A stretch of 64,000 bases of DNA from Hermodice carunculata (Eukaryota > Annelida > Polychaeta > Eunicida > Amphinomidae): the NCBI GenBank assembly GCA_964020975.1, contig OZ026624.1:65591108-65655107 (forward strand), in the 5' to 3' direction. Under the pieces are notes generated by a model. That model did not search any database and was not told the origin of the DNA. It saw nothing but the letters and a program-made list of their open reading frames with translations. Shown here in pieces: positions 1-10,755 of the stretch (position 1 is its first letter; the number at the start of each line of letters is the position of its first letter). Made by a program: the position numbers and the translations under genes.

Positions 1-345
<345 letters not shown>

Positions 346-407
346 TGCTTCTGTGTTTTTGATGAATTGGCAGAGTAACATATATTTATGCATCTCTGTA
401 TTTCCAG

Positions 408-438
408 ATATAAAAGAGGCAGCAGGCAGTGTCGATGA
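408..438 (+). CDS. Last exon of a secreted cysteine-rich peptide gene (partial; rest lies left of the window)
   Basis: A good acceptor (CTGTATTTCCAG, ending 407) precedes a short open stretch that codes, after one leftover base, for YKRGSRQCR and a TGA stop at 436-438. The last exons of the two related genes in this window have the same layout: one leftover base, a few charged residues, one cysteine near the end, then stop (endings KRC and AVCR). The 3' flank also matches theirs: GGAATATATATGTACGCAA followed by an AATAAA. I infer that this is the 3' end of another member of the same family. No matching upstream exon is visible between 1 and 407, so it would lie beyond the left edge or be lost. 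Confidence 0.5.
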
Positions 439-515
439 ACGGTACTTCAGAAAAAATTGAACTGGAGATTACGCTTAGGAACATAGGAATATATATGTAC
501 GCAAAGAAAATAAGA

Positions 516-521
516 AATAAA
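516..521 (+). promoter_or_regulatory. Poly(A) signal AATAAA of the left-edge peptide gene
   Basis: AATAAA lies 78 bases after the TGA at 436-438. It sits in a 3' UTR that resembles those of the genes ending at 12484 and 39795, where an AATAAA follows a similar TGTACGCAA stretch. Confidence 0.5.
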
Positions 522-670
522 GCAGTGCAAATATGATGACGTGTGTTTTTATGATCCGCCTACATCTCACATCGTTGGGCATTTGTAGGGAACAAACAAG
601 TTAGCATTATTGGATGCACAAAAGATTTAAACAATAGCCGAAAGCCATACGTGGAGCATATTATAACAAT

Positions 671-755
671 TTGCCAAGCTGGCAATAAAAGCTTGCCCAA
701 TATTGGCCCGATGTTGGCCCATCCTTGCCAAAGTTGGACCAATATTGGGCCAACC
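671..755. repeat. Short palindromic TTGG/CCAA repeat cluster
   Basis: The stretch alternates TTGGCCC, CCAATATTGG and TTGCCA motifs in both orientations, including the palindrome TTGCCAAGCTGGCAA at 671-685. An open frame on the minus strand here is a by-product of the repeat. No coding signal is seen. 760-1480 shows nothing recognisable. Confidence 0.5.
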
Positions 756-1480
756 TTTTTTTCCCAGCTGAGTTGGTTGATGCGTTATCCTATGATCTGG
801 TGGTGAAAGTGTAACAGAAGAAACAGGTTCCGCGACATGCGGTGTTTCCTCTTTTCGGGAGAAAAGAGTTCAGTGCCACCAAAATGCTCATGTTATAAAG
901 GAAATATTATATCTCTGTCTATCTATGGCTTGGCTAGTACTTTTTGGATCTGTTTGTAAATTTCTTTCTATCATAAAAACCTGACCATTTTTTGGTACAA
1001 TTTTTGCGATGAATCATAGAATTTTATTTTAGTTTTCTGAAGATTTGTTTCACTGATTCACATACAATTTTAGGAACTTTAGGACACGTTGTAAGAACTA
1101 ATTACTGATTTTCACAGTTTTTTTCGCTTGTGACATGGTCATAGATCGATTAACTGCAAGCCTGTATATAACGGACACATTTAGTCTGGGCTCACAAGAA
1201 CATTCTGTTTCTGACAAAATGATTGAAAAGTAAGTTTGCTCATGTTTCCAAGTTTAATTGTCTTTAAAGTATTAAACTTCTGCAGCACCTTCATCAAACT
1301 TACAATCTGTATATTTTTACTAGATTCGTTGTAAGCCTGTTAATGTGGCCGAAAGAATGTTAAAATTATATTAGAGGTGTATTTCATGAATTGTCGGTCT
1401 GTGGAACTGCCCTACCGTGTCAATGTACAAGCCACACCTGCTATAACATCACCCTGGGTCCTTGGTCAACCTTTTATGGG

Positions 1481-1575
1481 GTTGTCCCGATGGCCCAGAG
1501 GTCAGCGTGTTGGACTTTACATTTGGCTAGGCGAGTATGCCGAAGGTAGTGGGTTCGAATCCCATACAGGTCGAC
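1481..1575 (+). repeat. tRNA-derived repeat (SINE head or tRNA pseudogene)
   Basis: A box-A-like TGGCCCAGAGG and a perfect box B GGTTCGAATCC are spaced as in a class II tRNA with a variable arm. Acceptor arms GTTGTCC and GGTCGAC pair with one mismatch. The putative anticodon loop CTTTACA would read TTA (a stop codon), and the anticodon stem is mostly wobble pairs. Three related copies exist at 33672, 33916 and 48699, so this is better read as a tRNA-derived repeat than as a working tRNA gene. Confidence 0.6.
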
Positions 1576-3639
1576 ATGAATTTATCGTATTTTTCATTAG
1601 GATGGTATGAGCTTCCATTTGCGATCAGGCTAAAGATATGACCTCAATCATGCAGGCAGACAATCGAAATGAGAAATGAAACTCGACACCCAATTAATAT
1701 TATCCTGGCCCACCAGAGTTTCTGTTCTGTCATCTGTTTAGTTACGACGTAAGTGTTCTACAATTTGGCTTATTCATAAACATCTTGATCTAGTCTACAA
1801 TTACCACCATGTTTATGAATTACAACTCTAAGTACAACATAGAATACCCTATCCGTCCAGGCACTTACGATTCAAAGTGATTGTAGGCCTGCAAACAACG
1901 TGCAACAAAACTGAAAAAGGTCCTAAAACGTTGAAAATTTCCATAGGCTATTTTGAGGTTGAGATGGTTTCTTTTTGGAATTCAGGTTTTGTTGACAAGT
2001 ATCGACGAAACAGCATTACATTGGGCATTATGGGCTTATGGATCTGGTTTGCCCTTGAAAGGCCATATTCTTGGACTGAGTCAATAACCATCCTCCAAGC
2101 ACACCGGGCGCACAGCAACCAGGATCCATCGAGGCCAGCTGTTAACCATTGACTGTTATTTTGGTTCGTCTTCCATAGAATCCCTGTTGCAAAACTTTCA
2201 ACACCTAGACAATATGTAATGAAATCGATGAGGCAAACAACTTGTGAAATTAACGGTCCTTTTACATCGGTTAGATCGCGAAGGTGTCAACTTATCCCAA
2301 AACTATTTGGACCTTGATGAACTGAAAAAATAAACATTCTACGTCTCTAACCAGTGACTGCTGTTTGCCCATTAGGCCTATAACGTAATCAAACTATCGG
2401 AGTCATAGCAAATGATATAAAAGTGTCCTCGAAGATGTTGCCAAGACATTGATTCGCGGGCGTGAAAGTCATCTTGATTGTCTTGCTTCGCATTCTACAA
2501 AGCTGTATAACACGTTTCTGCATGAAACTGATGAGCTGGTCACTGGCACTTAAAATCCCAAACGCCCAAGAAAAATTCGGTATAGGAGCAACGAAATATG
2601 GACAAAGTATAGGCATGATACAGAGAACCAAACTCTAACACTGTTGCCCCTCGTTCCAATTCACTCCATTGATCCAACAACCCTTATCTTATCCATGGTT
2701 TGTATTAAAAAAATTGTCGCTTGGCTTGGCAGGACAGGGTGGAAATTGCGCTGAGAAAATTAACTTCGTGGATGACTGAAAGGTTACAACTAAAATGATT
2801 TATGAAGTCATATTCATTTCTCTTGTTTAAAGCAAATGCATTCATTTTGGTCCCTGATTGCTATTATACCCTAAAACTGAACGGAATCCAAGGTTCTTGT
2901 GTTGCTTTTAGTACCCCAACAAATGGACATTTGAAAGAGCTAGAGAAGTGTCGCTTCTCTACAGAACATGTAGTTATGTCACAAATTCAACTATACCACG
3001 GTGGGCGAAACGCATAACATTCCAACCAAAGGTCTGTATCAGCATAATGGTGGTAATCCACAGGATATGATATTTGGTTACTTAACTACATGACTTTTCT
3101 CTGTTTACGTGACGTTTATACTTTTATATCGCTCTGATTGATCTGGTCTAGAGTGGCACGTCGCTCCGTTTTCCGTAATTAACGTCTCACGGAATAGCAG
3201 AGAACAAGAATAGAAGCTTCTGTTGCTCTCCTGTAGAGGGCATTTCACTCATTCAGAGCTAAAGTTGTGTATTCCCATTACTTTATTATAATTTACAGCT
3301 TAATAACTTTAAAACCACTCATTGCAGAAACAGCAAAATTTGTGTGATAGAATTGTGTGCATAGCTAAAATGTTCACATACATTTTATTTTGCAGCTTTA
3401 AAAGTAGTCTTTTAATTTGAGGTTAATTCAACATACAATCCATTGGAAATACACATCTCTATCCCTGAGCAACTATGTGTATTGTATTGTGTTTTCAGGT
3501 CAATATACAGATAATTGTTAATTGTGACCTCTCCTATTGTTTGGGCGGATGGATAAGAAGAAATAAACCAACCAACAAACCAAACAAACAAATGGGTTAT
3601 GTGAACAGCCCGTGATCAGATGACCTTGACATTCAACCT
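1576..3639. other. No gene recognised
   Basis: The short open frames here lack splice context, codon structure or family resemblance. A run of CCAACCAACAAACC-type tail after an AATAAA-like stretch near 3560-3595 could be the 3' tail of an old LINE, but nothing upstream supports it. Confidence 0.4.
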
Positions 3640-4650
3640 ATAAAAAGTCCCACTCTGGCCTAGGTCTACCTAGAAGTGTTCCTGTGCAATTTCGAACCAA
3701 TTGGCCAATCCGTTAAAGCGTTATAGAGAAGAGTTTTAAAGATTTGGCCAACAATTTAAAAAAAGTCACAAATAAAAAAATGTGATAAAAATGTGAAAAA
3801 AAATCACTAAAGGTGGCCATTTGAACATAGTCTGTACAGACCCGTCCGAGATACACACTTGTCACATTTGAAGGGAATTTGGACCACAGTTTTGGAGAAG
3901 TAAAAAATATCCATTATCTTGAAATCCCCATGGACTTGCATTGTACTCCGTACAAGCATCAACCGGCAAGTACCTGAACTAAAGAAAATACGCAGAATCA
4001 GAGACCTGCTGCAACACAGCCTCGTGACCAACTTTGCTTGATCCTCCCACAAGCACATGTACGTCAAATTTCAGCGTAATCCAAATGCTAGTTATGGAGT
4101 AGTTAAAAATAACGAACACACACAAAATGTGTAAAGAAAATAGAAAATGTCGCAGCACCACCTGGTGTAGAAATCAATGTCTATGGGTTCTCAGACGTCT
4201 TCCTATGCAATTTCAAAGTAATTGACCGGGCAGTTTCATGGAAGAGTTTTGTCAAGATTTTCCCCCAGCAATGAAACAAAATCATTAAAAAAATCCTTTA
4301 AAATCTTTTAAGTACAACCATTTGAAGAAACTCAGTAGAGGCCCACGTAAGGAGCATTCCCACCAAATTTTTGAAGTGATTACAAGTTAAACATGGTGAA
4401 AACGCCAAAAAAATCATGAAAAATACAAACAAAACTGTAGCTGTTGAGCACATTAAGGTGAAGAGGTGCCCAGGAGTGTCCCTTTGCACTTTCGAAGTAA
4501 TTTGCTTAAAGGTTGCAGAGATATATTTTTCAGGTTTTGCACAATATAATGCAAAGAAAAAAAGTTAAGCCCCCCTCCCCTTAACGAGGGGGGGGGGGAG
4601 GCCCTGTGGGCTTCACTGTTTTGCACAATATAAACAAACAGATGGATAGA

Positions 4651-4713
<63 letters not shown>

Positions 4714-5470
4714 AATAAATAAATGAATAAATAATCCAATAAACAAATGAATGAATAAATAAATGAATGAATGAATGAATGGATGGATGAATGAATGGAT
4801 GAAGGAACGAACGAACAAACGAATGAATGAATGAATTAATTAATGGAGAGTGATCACTTCAACAAATTAGGTAGTATTAATCTGGACGACGATTTTGGAG
4901 AAGTCAGAAATGTGAATTACCGTTGCAATCCCAAGAGACTCGCACATCAATCAAAGGGAATGTATGAATAGACCAATAAATGCCAAAAATTGAAAAAAAA
5001 AGAGAAATGTTAAAAATCAGGAATCACGAGCATCACTACCTAGTGAACAATTTTGTTTGACCCTTCAACAAGGTACATTTCCAACAAGCTTCAGCACAAT
5101 CTTCAAGATTGGTTTGCAGAAGAGGTAAAAAATACCGCAAACACATAAAAACTTGTAAAAACGGCAAAATTGGCACCACTACCTGTTGAACAAAGTAAGG
5201 TCTAATGGGCCAAAAAGTGCCTTATGCAATTTAAAAGCAAATGGCCAAGGACTTTCAAAAAAGATTTTCTAAAAATGAAGAAAGAAAAGGACTGTGACTG
5301 CCCTATACTCAGCTGACCTTACATTCAAAGACCGAACTGGCCCCACCAATTTTGAAGTGAATCTGGCAGACGGGTTTTGAGAAAACGTGGAAAATGTGAA
5401 ATGTGAACAGATGGATGGACAGACGGACAGACGGACAGACGACGATCAGAGCCTTACTACATAACCTCAG
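3640..5470 (+). repeat. Dispersed satellite-like repeat block, about four diverged units
   Basis: Units restart with a related phrase (GCAATTTCGAACCAATTGGC near 3687, GCAATTTCAAAGTAATTGAC near 4206, GCACTTTCGAAGTAATTTGC near 4484, GCAATTTAAAAGCAAATGGC near 5225). Each carries a phrase about TTTTGGAGAAG and CCCCATGGACTTG further in. The block ends in GGACAGACGGACAGACG and CCTCAGCCGACTGACAAGTT. The same family recurs at 54830-56015, with the same ending, and in reverse orientation at 16190-17230. Overlapping open frames are not genes. Confidence 0.7.
4648..4838. repeat. (AAAT)n then (GAAT)n microsatellite
   Basis: A tetranucleotide run of AAAT changes to GAAT/GGAT variants inside the dispersed repeat block. 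The overlapping minus-strand frame rich in FIHLFIYLF is an artefact of this run. Confidence 0.9.
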
Positions 5471-6500
5471 CCGACTGACAAGTTAGATGAGGAAAATGAT
5501 TACGTCAAAAGCATCGCTTCCTCTAGTAAATATAAATGCACGAAGAGAAAAGCAAAGGCTGCCCGTGAGTTGTATTTCAATGGGGACTGATATATTCCTT
5601 CCCGCTCTTTGCCATAGCATAGTGTTATAAATATATTGTACTATATCATTCCATATGGTTCTGTGGCTACTGCATAAAGCAAGCTGTACATTTTTGGAGT
5701 ATAGATTTTTTTGGTTAATCAGGGCCATGTGCAAAAAGAGCCTTCTGATACTAGATAATTGGTGCAATTGATGAAATGATGTAAATCATCTACCGCAAAG
5801 AGAATTGTATATTTAGAGACAAAAGAAAAGAAGCAACCTTTGTAAAATAGATAGAAATAAATGAAAATAGATGTGTCGTTCCCAAAACTTTTGGGATACT
5901 CCTCGTGCTGCAGTGTTAAATGACAGGGTGCGATTTTATTTTCATCGATGCAGTAACAAAATAGTTGTGGCATTACATGCCACTTTCAGCTGTCCAAATA
6001 TATTTACCCTACAATCATACTATATTTGTTCGCACGTCATGCCTTGAAAAGACTCAAGTCCAGATGAAATAATTTGTTTTCCCAATAAGGATATGTGTGA
6101 AACTTCAATGAGATCATAATTACTTCACGATATTATACATGTTCATAGTGTAGTTAACGATTTAGGTAAACTGCATCGAATTGCTACTGTGTATCAAATT
6201 ATTTTTCATGTTTTAATGTGCAGAAAGTCTTTGTCTTAGTGATTTGATGTTGAAGTTTTATGCCTGATTGTGATAGGGTAATGTTAAGATCTTCAGTTTT
6301 TTTTTGAGTTGGACAATTGAAGTCCTGGTCGTATATGATGGTTCCAAGCACGTATGCTCGCTTGTGAACCCAAAGTGATTCTACTGGCACACACGGAAAC
6401 TGAGGTTGATCCAATTAAATCACAGTTTCAAAACATTTTTTTTTGGCATGAAACTGGGTAATTTATGACAACTGAAAATATCATGGTGTTTGCGACCATG
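5471..6500. other. No gene recognised
   Basis: AT-rich unique-looking sequence up to the assembly gap. The short open frames have no supporting features. Confidence 0.4.
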
Positions 6501-6700
6501 NNNNNNNNNNNNNNNNNNNNNNNNNNNNNNNNNNNNNNNNNNNNNNNNNNNNNNNNNNNNNNNNNNNNNNNNNNNNNNNNNNNNNNNNNNNNNNNNNNNN
6601 NNNNNNNNNNNNNNNNNNNNNNNNNNNNNNNNNNNNNNNNNNNNNNNNNNNNNNNNNNNNNNNNNNNNNNNNNNNNNNNNNNNNNNNNNNNNNNNNNNNN
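6501..6700. other. Assembly gap, exactly 200 N
   Basis: A fixed-length run of 200 N, matching the second gap at 49701-49900. The size is conventional and does not measure the missing sequence. Open frames that read through it as X are meaningless. Confidence 0.99.
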
Positions 6701-7309
6701 AAATGGTTACAATGCTATGACTGGCTTGTAGTATCAGCAAAACAGCCCTGAAATGTTACAGAATTTAACTCGGCGTGCCATTTTCGCATGAAATTTAGGG
6801 CAATGAATAGTTTTGGAATTTCAATATTATTGTCTTTTGTGTTTATTTTTCTAGCGTAGTGAATTTCCCCATACTCTACTGTGGTTATTCATGAGATATT
6901 ACCTTGTTTCTGTTTTCTCTTCTTTACGGATTACATTGTTCGGTGTGCTGCCTTTGTTGGTCCTTTAAAAACTTACTCTTAATAATACAGTGCAACTATA
7001 TTAAACGGATAGAGCTTAAAATCAACTCTACATAAAACAAAAGTTTTATTCAGAAGTAATAGCAGAATTAAGGGAAATAAAGGAAGTTTGGGGTGAGGAT
7101 ATTAGAAGGAATCATTTTTTTTATAATGTCATGTTATCGTGGTTTTTCTCCCATCCACTTTAGACACCTGCATTGCACACCATAATTTCCAAAAACACAG
7201 AAGGGATCTACTCTTATAAAAAGCACAGGAAAAGTGAAAGCTGGTCCGGTAGTTTATCTTTGCACATTTGTGACTAAAATGATTCTTCCCATATTGCACA
7301 GAATGCGTC

Positions 7310-7312
<3 letters not shown>
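6701..7312. other. No gene recognised
   Basis: AT-rich sequence between the gap and the first (TA)n tract. No coding exon, RNA gene or repeat was recognised. Confidence 0.4.
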
Positions 7313-7347
<35 letters not shown>

Positions 7348-7351
7348 ATGT

Positions 7352-7696
7352 CTTGGGTGGTTTATGGGAATTATACACTGCCCACAAAAAAATATACAAT
7401 GGAATAGGTCCTACAGCCGGTTTGTGGGTCACACCCGTTGTCTGAGGGTCAATTATAATCTTCAAACCGGACCGTGGGCAGCATATACCAAGTATAGTTT
7501 ACCACACTTTTTGAGCATTTATAGCTCCCCATAATATCTGGACAGATTTGTTAATTTGTAGGTTTCTGCAACCCCCTAGGTAGCGCATTGAATTTAAGGC
7601 AAACATGGTTTATGGGCATTTTTCAACTACCGATGAACCGAGTAACTGCCCACAACACGGTCTGAGGATTACAATTCTGCCCATAAACAACCCAAG

Positions 7697-7697
<1 letters not shown>
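7352..7697. mobile_element. MITE-like element with terminal inverted repeats, lying between (TA)n tracts
   Basis: CTTGGGTGGTTTATGGG at 7352-7368 is matched at the other end by CCCATAAACAACCCAAG at 7681-7697, 16 of 17 paired. The inside has the repeated phrases CTGCCCACA and GTCTGAGG in opposite orientations. (TA)n tracts flank both sides (7313-7344 and 7698-7790). The length and lack of an open frame suit a non-autonomous DNA element. TA targets would suit the Tc1/mariner superfamily, an inference only. Confidence 0.55.
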
Positions 7698-7783
<86 letters not shown>

Positions 7784-7790
7784 TATATGA
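7698..7790. repeat. (TA)n microsatellite
   Basis: An almost pure TA tract with a few GT interruptions, directly abutting the right end of the MITE-like element. Confidence 0.9.
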
Positions 7791-8677
7791 TAGGAAAATG
7801 TGAGGGCTTATTTAGTATCTTACCCATGCAGGATAATATGATTCTGCCCATATTGGCCTTTGGAGCTGAAAAGTGTTGCTTCAAATGTTGTTAAAACATC
7901 CAAGCTGTGCAAATTGCTGAGATTTTTGCAAAAATTCAGGGTCAATCCAACCATTTTATAAGTTTTTTCCACACAGTGTTGTTTAATGTCTAATGTTTAC
8001 ATAACTGCCTGTTTCTGTATGGTCTTATTTAGCTAAATGTCTCATATAAGGCACAATGAGAAGTACTAACTGCTATAACCACTTTATATAAGGCATGTGT
8101 TGCATTCTTGCTGTCGCCCGTGTTGCATATTAAAATACATAAACTTAAATGCTGGTGCTGAATATGTACTTAAACCGGAATGCCCAATTAGGAAAAGTCC
8201 TAGATAAAATCACATTGTGGTGGTGGTAATGGGGTGGGGGATCTATAAATTCTGTCGTATTTGCTTTAATTTTACATTACTACAGCAACAAAATTTTAAT
8301 GTATTAAAGTAGCTCCACTAGATAGCGCCAAATATCAGCTGTGAAACATGCAAACAACAGGCACTGTTACATCGATTTTACCCAGATTGTGTTGTATTCT
8401 ACATGTTTTGCAGGTCCTATACCACATCTTCAATTATGTAGCATTCATAGAAGCGACAAGAAAAAGGGGTAATGGAAATGGTAACATGTCATGTAAACTA
8501 ATCTAGGTGATGAAAGACATACTGAAATTTAATTTAGAATAACCTCACGCGGACATATTGAAGGCTTCTGTGTGAGATATAACTCGTTTCACCCTGATGA
8601 CACTTTTTCCCCTAGTATCTAAATGTCGTATGCTAATTGTACTTTACTAATTTGTGGATTATTTTTCAAAATTTTTG
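7791..8677. other. No gene recognised
   Basis: No exon-like or RNA-like structure was seen. Confidence 0.4.
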
Positions 8678-8767
8678 ATGAAACTTGCATGGCAGATCAG
8701 TCCAAATTATTTGCCCATGGTCAACAGCCTCCCTTGGCATGCTGTGGGCGCATTGCGCCCAAGGCGA
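8678..8767 (+). repeat. Copy of a dispersed repeat (GGTCAACAGC family)
   Basis: GGTCAACAGCCTCCCTTGGC and a following GGGCGCATTGCGCCCAAGG recur in diverged form at 52241-52315 and 59600-59700. At 52127 this internal part is joined to the TTAACCCTTTC end, so all belong to one element family. GGGCGCATTGCGCCC is itself a hairpin. Confidence 0.5.
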
Positions 8768-9066
8768 CCTAAGAAAAGCTGTTGACTCGGTCTTCTATCT
8801 GGGTGGAATAAGTTAACAGAACTTACACAAAGACAACAATGTTTGTGTTATACATATAAAGCGAAGTAAAGCAATACCTAAGGTCCAAATTAGCTAGTAC
8901 CTTCGGTAGCCGCTAAAGCGCCTGGGTCATTTCCCGGTGCACCTTGCGGCATGTTAGGACGTTTCAACACAGCAGCCATATTGCACCATAGTTCAATTAC
9001 AGGGAAATGACATCGCAAAATTGATCGTTATTTTCCAACCTACGGCGGAAGTAATTACAAGCTACA

Positions 9067-9407
9067 ATGACAGTCTACAATTGCAAAGTTCCTGACTGTA
9101 AGCCAGCCACAAGAAAACTGGGTCAATTGGAAAAATACCCCTAGATGCAAGGGGTAGCTTTCCACAATTTTTCTCCAAAGAAACACAGAAACGACGGGAC
9201 TGGTTGAATATGGTTAAAATACCAGAGGATTATGAACCATCAGGCAAATTTGACAGAATTTGTTCGAGACATTTCGTTGGGGGTAAAGGTCCGACACCGG
9301 AACACCCAGTACCCACGTTATTTCCGTGTAACAACTGGACAATTGCAGAAAAAAAACGCACAAGAAACCGATGGCAGAACCGTGTGAGACGGCCGAGGAT
9401 CAAGTGA
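9067..9407 (+). pseudogene. THAP-domain zinc finger gene, frameshifted
   Basis: THAP domains are about 90-residue C2CH zinc fingers that bind DNA. They occur in host regulators and in P-element-like transposases. The first frame (ATG 9067) starts MTVYNCKVPDCKP, giving the C-x4-C pair, and reaches a TAG at 9142. The next frame carries the rest of the domain: RRDWLNMVK with the conserved tryptophan, RICSRHF giving C-x2-H, and PVPTLFP, the family's AVPTIF-like box. It then runs to a basic tail ending RRPRIK and a TGA at 9405-9407. The frames are offset by one base at a CCCC run near 9141, so a single missing base explains the break. All four zinc ligands remain, so this is either a young pseudogene or a homopolymer sequencing error. 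No transposase follows, so it may be a truncated gene. GCAGCCATATTG at about 8973, ahead of the ATG, resembles a YY1 site. Confidence 0.75.
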
Positions 9408-10660
9408 CCTACCCAGCAACGGAGAAAGGCCAGTTGCCAAGTAGGGAGCGGGGGTGCGATCGCTGCGTTGCAGCAGTAGCTTATAGTACTAGCTGATTTG
9501 GACCAAAGCTATTTATGGAAAAGTGCGTAGGAAACAGTAATGTGAAACATTTGGCAGAACAAATTTATATCTTAAGCCATATGATTAAGATGTACAATTC
9601 AAGATTGGAGTAATAATGAACATGAAAGTGAAATGGTGTACATAAAACGTTTAAAACATTTAAATCTTTATTCGAGTAAGAAAATTTTTTGTCCATCTGC
9701 AGGAAAATATACCAGTGCTATCATAATCGTTGACGTCCCACCTGAAAGATAAAACGCTGACGTCGAAACGAATGAAAAATGCGGCACAAATGATAGAATA
9801 TGTCATGTCTTAAATGTGGTTACATATAAGATATCATTCCATGGATCTGTCCCTGTCTGTTTCACAAACGTTCCTTAACTTGTTTTTATGATTTATCCTT
9901 GGAAAGATAATAGTGCACATCACATTATACTTGAATTTGGAGGCTCGTCATACAAAAAAAAAAAAACACAAAACAAAAAAAAAAAAAAAAAAAAAAGACC
10001 CCCCCCAAAAAAACAACCAAAAACCGTGTACAACAGGCAAAAGACATACATAAAACACAAAAGGTGAATCTGATGCCGTGCACGAATCAAGGATGAGTAG
10101 ACAGAATGTAATACTCAAATTTAACGAAATATTTAAATGTTCCAGATGCAATTATAAGGCATTGGGTTGGTTTGACAATATTTATGTTTGTTGACCGGGC
10201 ATTAAGCATTTCAAGAAGATCCCGCAATAAAATGGTAGACATATCCACCCATAGAACTTTTTCATATGCTATCTACATATATACTTCAACGGGAAGGCTT
10301 GAAAAGCTAGTGTGCATTGATCATGATGCGGATGGGCAACATTTTGTCATTAACTAGTCTGGTCCAAAATCGTGTCAAATTCAGGACCCCACTGCAGTTG
10401 CACTGAGTTGCACCTATTGCCAGCCTATCTCGTACAATAAATATTTGTTTCTAAAAGCAGTTCTGTCGAATGAATATTCATGATAGACCTGGCACAGAAG
10501 AGTACATAAAAAGTACATTGCATGTACATTTGTCCAATTCTCTGTCGCTCTTCAAATGATGACACCATTTTTTCTTGCTTCCGAACTGATGTAGACAAAC
10601 TCGATGCATGAGAATATCAAACCAATTGAATGAGTTCATCCACAAATCCCGTTCAAATTA
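9408..10660. other. No gene recognised; poly(A) tract
   Basis: Contains an A-rich homopolymer tract at about 9953-10010 with a C7 interruption. An overlapping minus-strand F-rich frame is an artefact of it. Nothing else was recognised. Confidence 0.4.
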
Positions 10661-10755
10661 GTCACATCATATATGGTAACAGCAAATGAGAATTATTGCA
10701 CATTTCATCCCCCTTCGAGGGCTGAGCTGGGAACGGGGTTCTGCTTGGAATCAGT

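Noticed and set aside
1481-1575. Functional tRNA gene
   Set aside because: Box B is perfect, but the anticodon would read a stop codon, the anticodon stem is mostly wobble pairs, and diverged copies occur elsewhere.
6420-6740. Open frames of about 100 codons across the N run
   Set aside because: Most of their length is unknown sequence. The same applies at 49603-49991.
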